From the NCBI RefSeq assembly GCF_040939455.1, contig NC_134116.1:46577400-46641399 (forward strand): a stretch of DNA of 64,000 nucleotides, written 5' to 3'. Under the pieces are notes generated by a model that was given only the letters and a program-made list of their open reading frames with translations, was not told the origin of the DNA and searched no databases. Position numbers and translations under genes: made by a program. Shown in pieces: positions 59,706 through 64,000 of this stretch. Within the stretch, counting starts at the first letter, position 1; the number at the start of each line of letters is the position of its first letter. The DNA is from Microcebus murinus. Lineage: Eukaryota; Chordata; Mammalia; Primates; Cheirogaleidae.

Positions 59706-60304
59706 TACTACAATGTGCTGCTTAGAAAGCATGTGTAATAATAGCATTCACTTCTTTATATTATATACCCATGACAACTATGTATATAACAATAAAATAG
59801 CATATAAATGTAATGATGTTCATTTTATAGTATTTATATTTCACTCAATTTAATTAGAGGTAACACTGAGAAAATGTTATAGGTACACTAATTTAAAATT
59901 ATACTAAAAATAAAGCTGTGCTACTTGTTTGTTTCACTTAAATATGATATTTTGATTTTACATTATCAGAAAACAGTTCTGATAAATTTATTTTGAGATT
60001 GCTATCAGATTATTAGCTGATTTATTTTGTTTTTATATAATTAGTAAGTTATAGAATAATTTCCAGAAAATATGTTAAAACAAGATCAATTCAGTCACTA
60101 AAATTACAACTTATATTATATGTTAAATACAATTACAAAACTAAGACACTTTAAATAGGAAAAATAAATAAAAAATGCTTTTTATAGCCTTATCAGCACA
60201 AGATAATGATTTATATATTTTATATGTTTCTTCTAAATTTTATTCTTTATGAAAACTTTTATACCACTAAAAATTTTTTTGTGTGTGTGTTCTTATCTAC
60301 TGTT
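59706..60304. other. AT-rich stretch, no feature recognised
   Basis: No gene. Short tgtgtgtg run at 60280-60290. Confidence 0.4.
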
Positions 60305-63300
60305 TTTATTTTTTTATTTTTTTTTTATTTTTTTTTAATTTTTTTTTTAATTTTGGCATATTATGGGGGTACAGATTTTAAGGTTTCAATAAATGCCCAT
60401 TTCTCCCCCTCCCCCCAAAAGTCTGAGTCTCCATCATGACCATCCCCCAGATGGTGCACATCTCACTCACTATGTATGTATATACTCGCCCCCCTCCCCC
60501 CTCCCACCTGCCCAATACCCTATTACTGTAGCACCTATGTGTCCACTTAGGTGCTACTCAGTTAATACCAGTTTGCTGGAGAATATATCTGGTGCTTGTT
60601 TTTCCAATCTTGGGATACTTCACTTAGTAGTATGGGTTCCAGCTCTAACCAGGAAAATATAAGGTGTGCTATATCACCATTGTTTCTTAGAGCTGAATAG
60701 TACTACATGGTATACATATACCACATTTTATTAATCCATTCTTTGATTGATGGGCACTTGGGCTGTTTCCACAGCCTTGCAATTATGAATTGTGCTGCTA
60801 TAAACATTCGAGTGCAGGTGTCTTTTTTGTAGAGTGTCACTGGATCATTTGGGTAGATGCCCAGCAATGGGATTGCTGGATCAAATGGTAGATTCACTTG
60901 TATCGCTTTAAGGTATCTCCATATTGCTTTCCACAGAGGTTGAACTAGTTTGCAGTCCCACCAGCAGTGTAGGAGTGTTCCTCTCTCTCTGCAACCACAC
61001 CAGCATTTATTGTTTGGAGATTTTTTGATAAAGGCCATTCTCACTGGGGTTAAGTGATATCTCATTGTGGTTTTGATTTGTATTTCCCTGATGATTAGAG
61101 ATGTTGAGCATTTCTTCATATGTTTGTTGGCCATTCTTCTGTCTTCTTTAGAAAAATTTCTGTTCAAGTCCCTTGCCCACTTTTTAATGGGGTTATTTGA
61201 TTTTTTCTTCCTAATTTTCGTGAGTTCTAAGTATATTCTAGTTATCAGTCCCTTATCGGATGCATAGGATGCAAAAATTTTCTCCCATTCTGTAGGTTGT
61301 CTGTTTACTTTCATGACTATTTCTTTGGCTGTGCAGAAGCTTTGTAGTTTGATCATGTCCCATTTATTTATTTTTGTTGCTGCTGTGATTGCCTTTGGGG
61401 ACTTCTTCATAAACTCTTTGCCCAGGCGATGTCTAGGAGAGTGTTTCCAACTTTTTCCTCTAGAGTTCTAATAGTTTCATATCTTAGGTTTAAGTCTGTT
61501 ATCCAGCGTGAGTTGGTTTTTGTGAGAGGTGAAAGGTGTGGGTCCTGTTTTAGCCTTCTACAGGTGGCTATCCAGTTTTCCCAGCACCATTTATTGAAGA
61601 GGGATTCTTTTCCCCAGCGTATGTTTTTGTCTGCTTTGTCAAAGATGAGATGGCTATATGAGGATGGTTTTATATCAGGATTCTCACATCTGTTCCACTG
61701 GTCTATATTCCTGTTTTTGTGCCAATACCATATTGTTTTAATTACTACAGCTTTGTAGTATAGTTTGATATCTGGCATATTAATGCCTCCCATTTTGTTT
61801 TTGTTGCCTAGAATTGCTCTTGATATTCGGGGTCTTCTTTGGTTCCATACGAAGCGTAAAATTATTTTTTCTATATCTGTGAAGAATGCTGATGGGATTT
61901 TAATAGGTATTGCATTGAATCTGTAGATCAGTTTGGGTAGTATAGACATTTTGATGATATTGAGTCTGCCGATCCACGAGCATGGTATGGATTTCCATCT
62001 GTTTACATCCTCTGCTATTTCCTTCCTCAGTGTTTCATAGTTCTCCCTGTAGAGGTCTTTTACGTCCTTGGTTAAGTACATTCCTAGGTACTTTCATTTC
62101 TTTGTTGCTATTGTGAAGGGAATTGAGTCTTTGATTTGGTTCTCAATTAGATTGTTGTTGGCGTATATGAATGCCTCTGATTTCTGTGTATTAATTTTGT
62201 ATCCTGAGACTTTACTAAATTCATTGATCAGTTCCAGGAGTTTCTTGGTTGAATCCTTGGGGTTTTCTAGATACAATATCATATCATCAGCAAACAGTGA
62301 AAGTTTGATCTCTTCTGCCCCTATTTGGATATCTTTGATTCCATTTTCCTGTCTGATTGCTGTAGCCAAGACTTCCAGCACTATGTTGAACAGAAGTGGA
62401 GATAGTGGGCAGCCTTGTCTGGTTCCAGTTCTAAGTGGGAATGATTTCAATCTTTCCCCATTCAGTATGATGTTGGCTATGGGTCTGTCATATATGGCTT
62501 GTATCATTTTTAGGTATGTACCTTCTATGCCTATTTTCTTAAGTGTTCGTATCATGAAAGGGTGTTGAATTTTGTCAAAAGCTTTTTCTGCATCTATTGA
62601 AAGAATCATGTGGTCTTTGTTTTTGCTTCTGTTTATGTGGTGAATTGCGTTTATAGATTTACGTATGTTGAACCATCCCTGCATCCCTGGGATGAAGCCC
62701 ACTTGGTCGTGGTGGATTATTTTTTTGATAAGTGTCTGGATTCGGTTAGCTAAGATTTTGTTGAAAATTTTTGCATGTATATTCATTAGGGATATTGGTC
62801 TGTAGTTTTCTTTTTTTGTTGCATCCTTTCCTGGTTTTGGTATCAGAGTAATATTCGCTTCATAAAAGGTGTCAGGGAGGTTTCCGTTCTTCTCGATGTT
62901 GTGGAATAGTTTCTGCAAGATAGGTACTAGTTCTTCTTTGTAAGTATGGTAAAATTCAGGTGTGAAGCCATCTGGACCGGGTCTTTTCTTTTTAGGGAGA
63001 TTTTTAATTGCTGTTTCTATTTCAGCTGTTGAGATTGGTCTGTTCAGGGAATCTATTTCTTCCTGGTTGAGCCTAGGGAGGCTGTGTGTTTCTAGAAATT
63101 TGTCCATTTCCTCCACATTTTCCAGTTTGTGTGCATAGAGATTTTTGTAGTATTCATAAATTGTATCTTGTATCTCTTTGGGATCAGTTGTGATATCTCC
63201 TTTTTTATTCCTGATGGAGCTTATTAGAGATTTCTCTTTTCTGCTTTTCGTTAGCATAGCCAATGGCGTGTCAATCTTGTTTATTTTTTCAAAGAACCAA

Positions 63301-64000
63301 CTTTTTGTTTTATTAATCTCCTGAATAGCTTTCCTGTTTTCAATTTCGTTTAGTTCTGATTTGATCTTGTTGATTTGACTTCTTCTGCTGGGTTTGGGGT
63401 TGGTCTGTTCTTCTTTTTCCAGCTCTTTGAGTCGTTTCATTAGATTGTCTATTTGTGATCTTCTTGCCTTTTGCTTATAGGCATTTATGGAGATAAACTT
63501 TCCTCTCAGAACTGCTTTAGCTGTGTCCCAGAGGAGTTGATAACTTGTCTCTCCATTGTCGTTTTCTTCATAGAAGTTTTTTATTTCCGTCTTGATTTCT
63601 TCATTTACGAAGTAATCATTTAGTAGGAGGTTGTTTAATTTCCACGTTTTTGTGTAGAAATGTGAGTTTCTGTTAGGGTTGATTTCTAGTTTTTTTCCAC
63701 TGTGGTCTGAGAAGGTACATGGTATGATTTCTATTTTTTTAAATTTCTTGAGATTTTCTTTGTGTCCTAGGATATGGTCAACCTTAGAGAATGTCCCGTG
63801 AGCTGATGAGAAAAACGTATATTCAGTGGATTTTGGGTAGAATGTTCTGTAGATGTCTGTCAGACCCAATTGTTCTAGAGTTTTGTTTAAGTCCATCATT
63901 TCTTTATTAATTTTCTGTTTGGAGGATCTGTCTCGTGCCGTGAGTGGGGTGTTGAAATCTCTGGCGATTATGGAGTTGCTATTAATCCATTTGTTTAGCT
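60305..64000 (-). mobile_element. Young lemur-type L1, runs off right edge
   Basis: Antisense L1 with a long T-rich tail complement (60305-60352), 3' UTR (60353-60562) with the C-rich complement of the G tracts, and ORF2 from about 60562 to the window end. Very similar to the plus-strand copy at 39.5-43.9 kb over 3.6 kb. The 5' part, including any ORF1 and promoter, lies outside the window, so full length cannot be judged. Confidence 0.95.
60562..64000 (-). pseudogene. ORF2: L1 ORF2 relic, 5' end outside window
   Basis: Same protein as at 39812-43687 but broken differently. Reading from the right edge, the endonuclease site equivalent to AGDFNTPL has Gly changed to Arg (63960-63962, giving ARDFNTPL), next to a catalytic Asp. 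The frame stays open from the window edge to a TGA at 62094-62096, and includes the SDH triplet (CTFSDHSG) and the FADD box (62283-62294). After the stop it is open again in the same frame (62081 to 61407), until a one-base loss near 61425-61430 shifts it ([10 protein letters not shown]). The following piece, 61410-60703, retains the CX3C-H-C C-terminal knuckle ([15 protein letters not shown]) and ends at a GAG-to-TAG change at 60703-60705. Unlike the plus-strand copy it does not carry the 40425 and 40960 indels, so the two were inactivated independently. Confidence 0.95.

Noticed and set aside
61429..61758. 109-codon plus-strand frame (and 42490-42936 minus)
   Set aside because: Shadow of ORF2 on the other strand.

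Overview
The window looks like a stretch of strepsirrhine primate, probably lemur, nuclear genome. Three things point there. It is A+T-rich and dominated by L1 retrotransposons of several ages. It carries a dimeric 7SL-derived Alu (52758-53100) whose second half has an AT-rich insert around 'ttggccaattaattt' that I associate with lemur Alus. Its youngest L1s share one characteristic G-rich 3' UTR. A hAT-type miniature transposon inside one of these L1s (11889-12080) also fits a lemur better than an anthropoid. Genus and species cannot be settled from the sequence alone.

I find no functional protein-coding gene, RNA gene or CpG island. The window reads as a gene desert or the inside of a very large intron. 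The only long open frames belong to L1 ORF2 relics. One exon-like segment of unknown origin (about 912-1075, minus strand) and two unexplained open frames (51536-51952 plus, 53356-53610 minus) are described with low confidence.

Layout. 1-12.5 kb: a decayed minus-strand L1, a MER2-type Tigger element, two L1 insertions with internal inversions, L2 remnants, and an L1 carrying the nested hAT element. 12.5-20 kb: MIR copies, a Charlie-like element with an exact 8-bp target duplication, an ancient L1/HAL1-like remnant, a long TA microsatellite, and a 1.7-kb minus-strand L1. 20-34.8 kb: an L1-poor interval holding a Tigger element, two related hAT copies, MIR, L2, a tiny 51-bp L1 insertion and several microsatellites. 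34.8-50.2 kb: L1-dense, with an older minus-strand L1, a 4.4-kb young plus-strand L1 with nearly complete ORF2, a small L1, and an old L1M interrupted by two younger L1s. 50-56.7 kb: L2, Alu and MIR copies and unique AT-rich DNA. 56.7-64 kb: an old L1 split by a younger one with a 13-bp target duplication, then a 3.7-kb young minus-strand L1 running off the window end.

By my estimate L1 makes up a little over a third of the window. Both young L1s have inactivated ORF2 frames, so neither can code for its own mobilisation. No novel gene system is evident. The observations most worth checking are two paralogous short sequences that each took an L1 at the same TTAAAA-like site, the hAT element inside a primate L1, and the exon-like segment near the left end.
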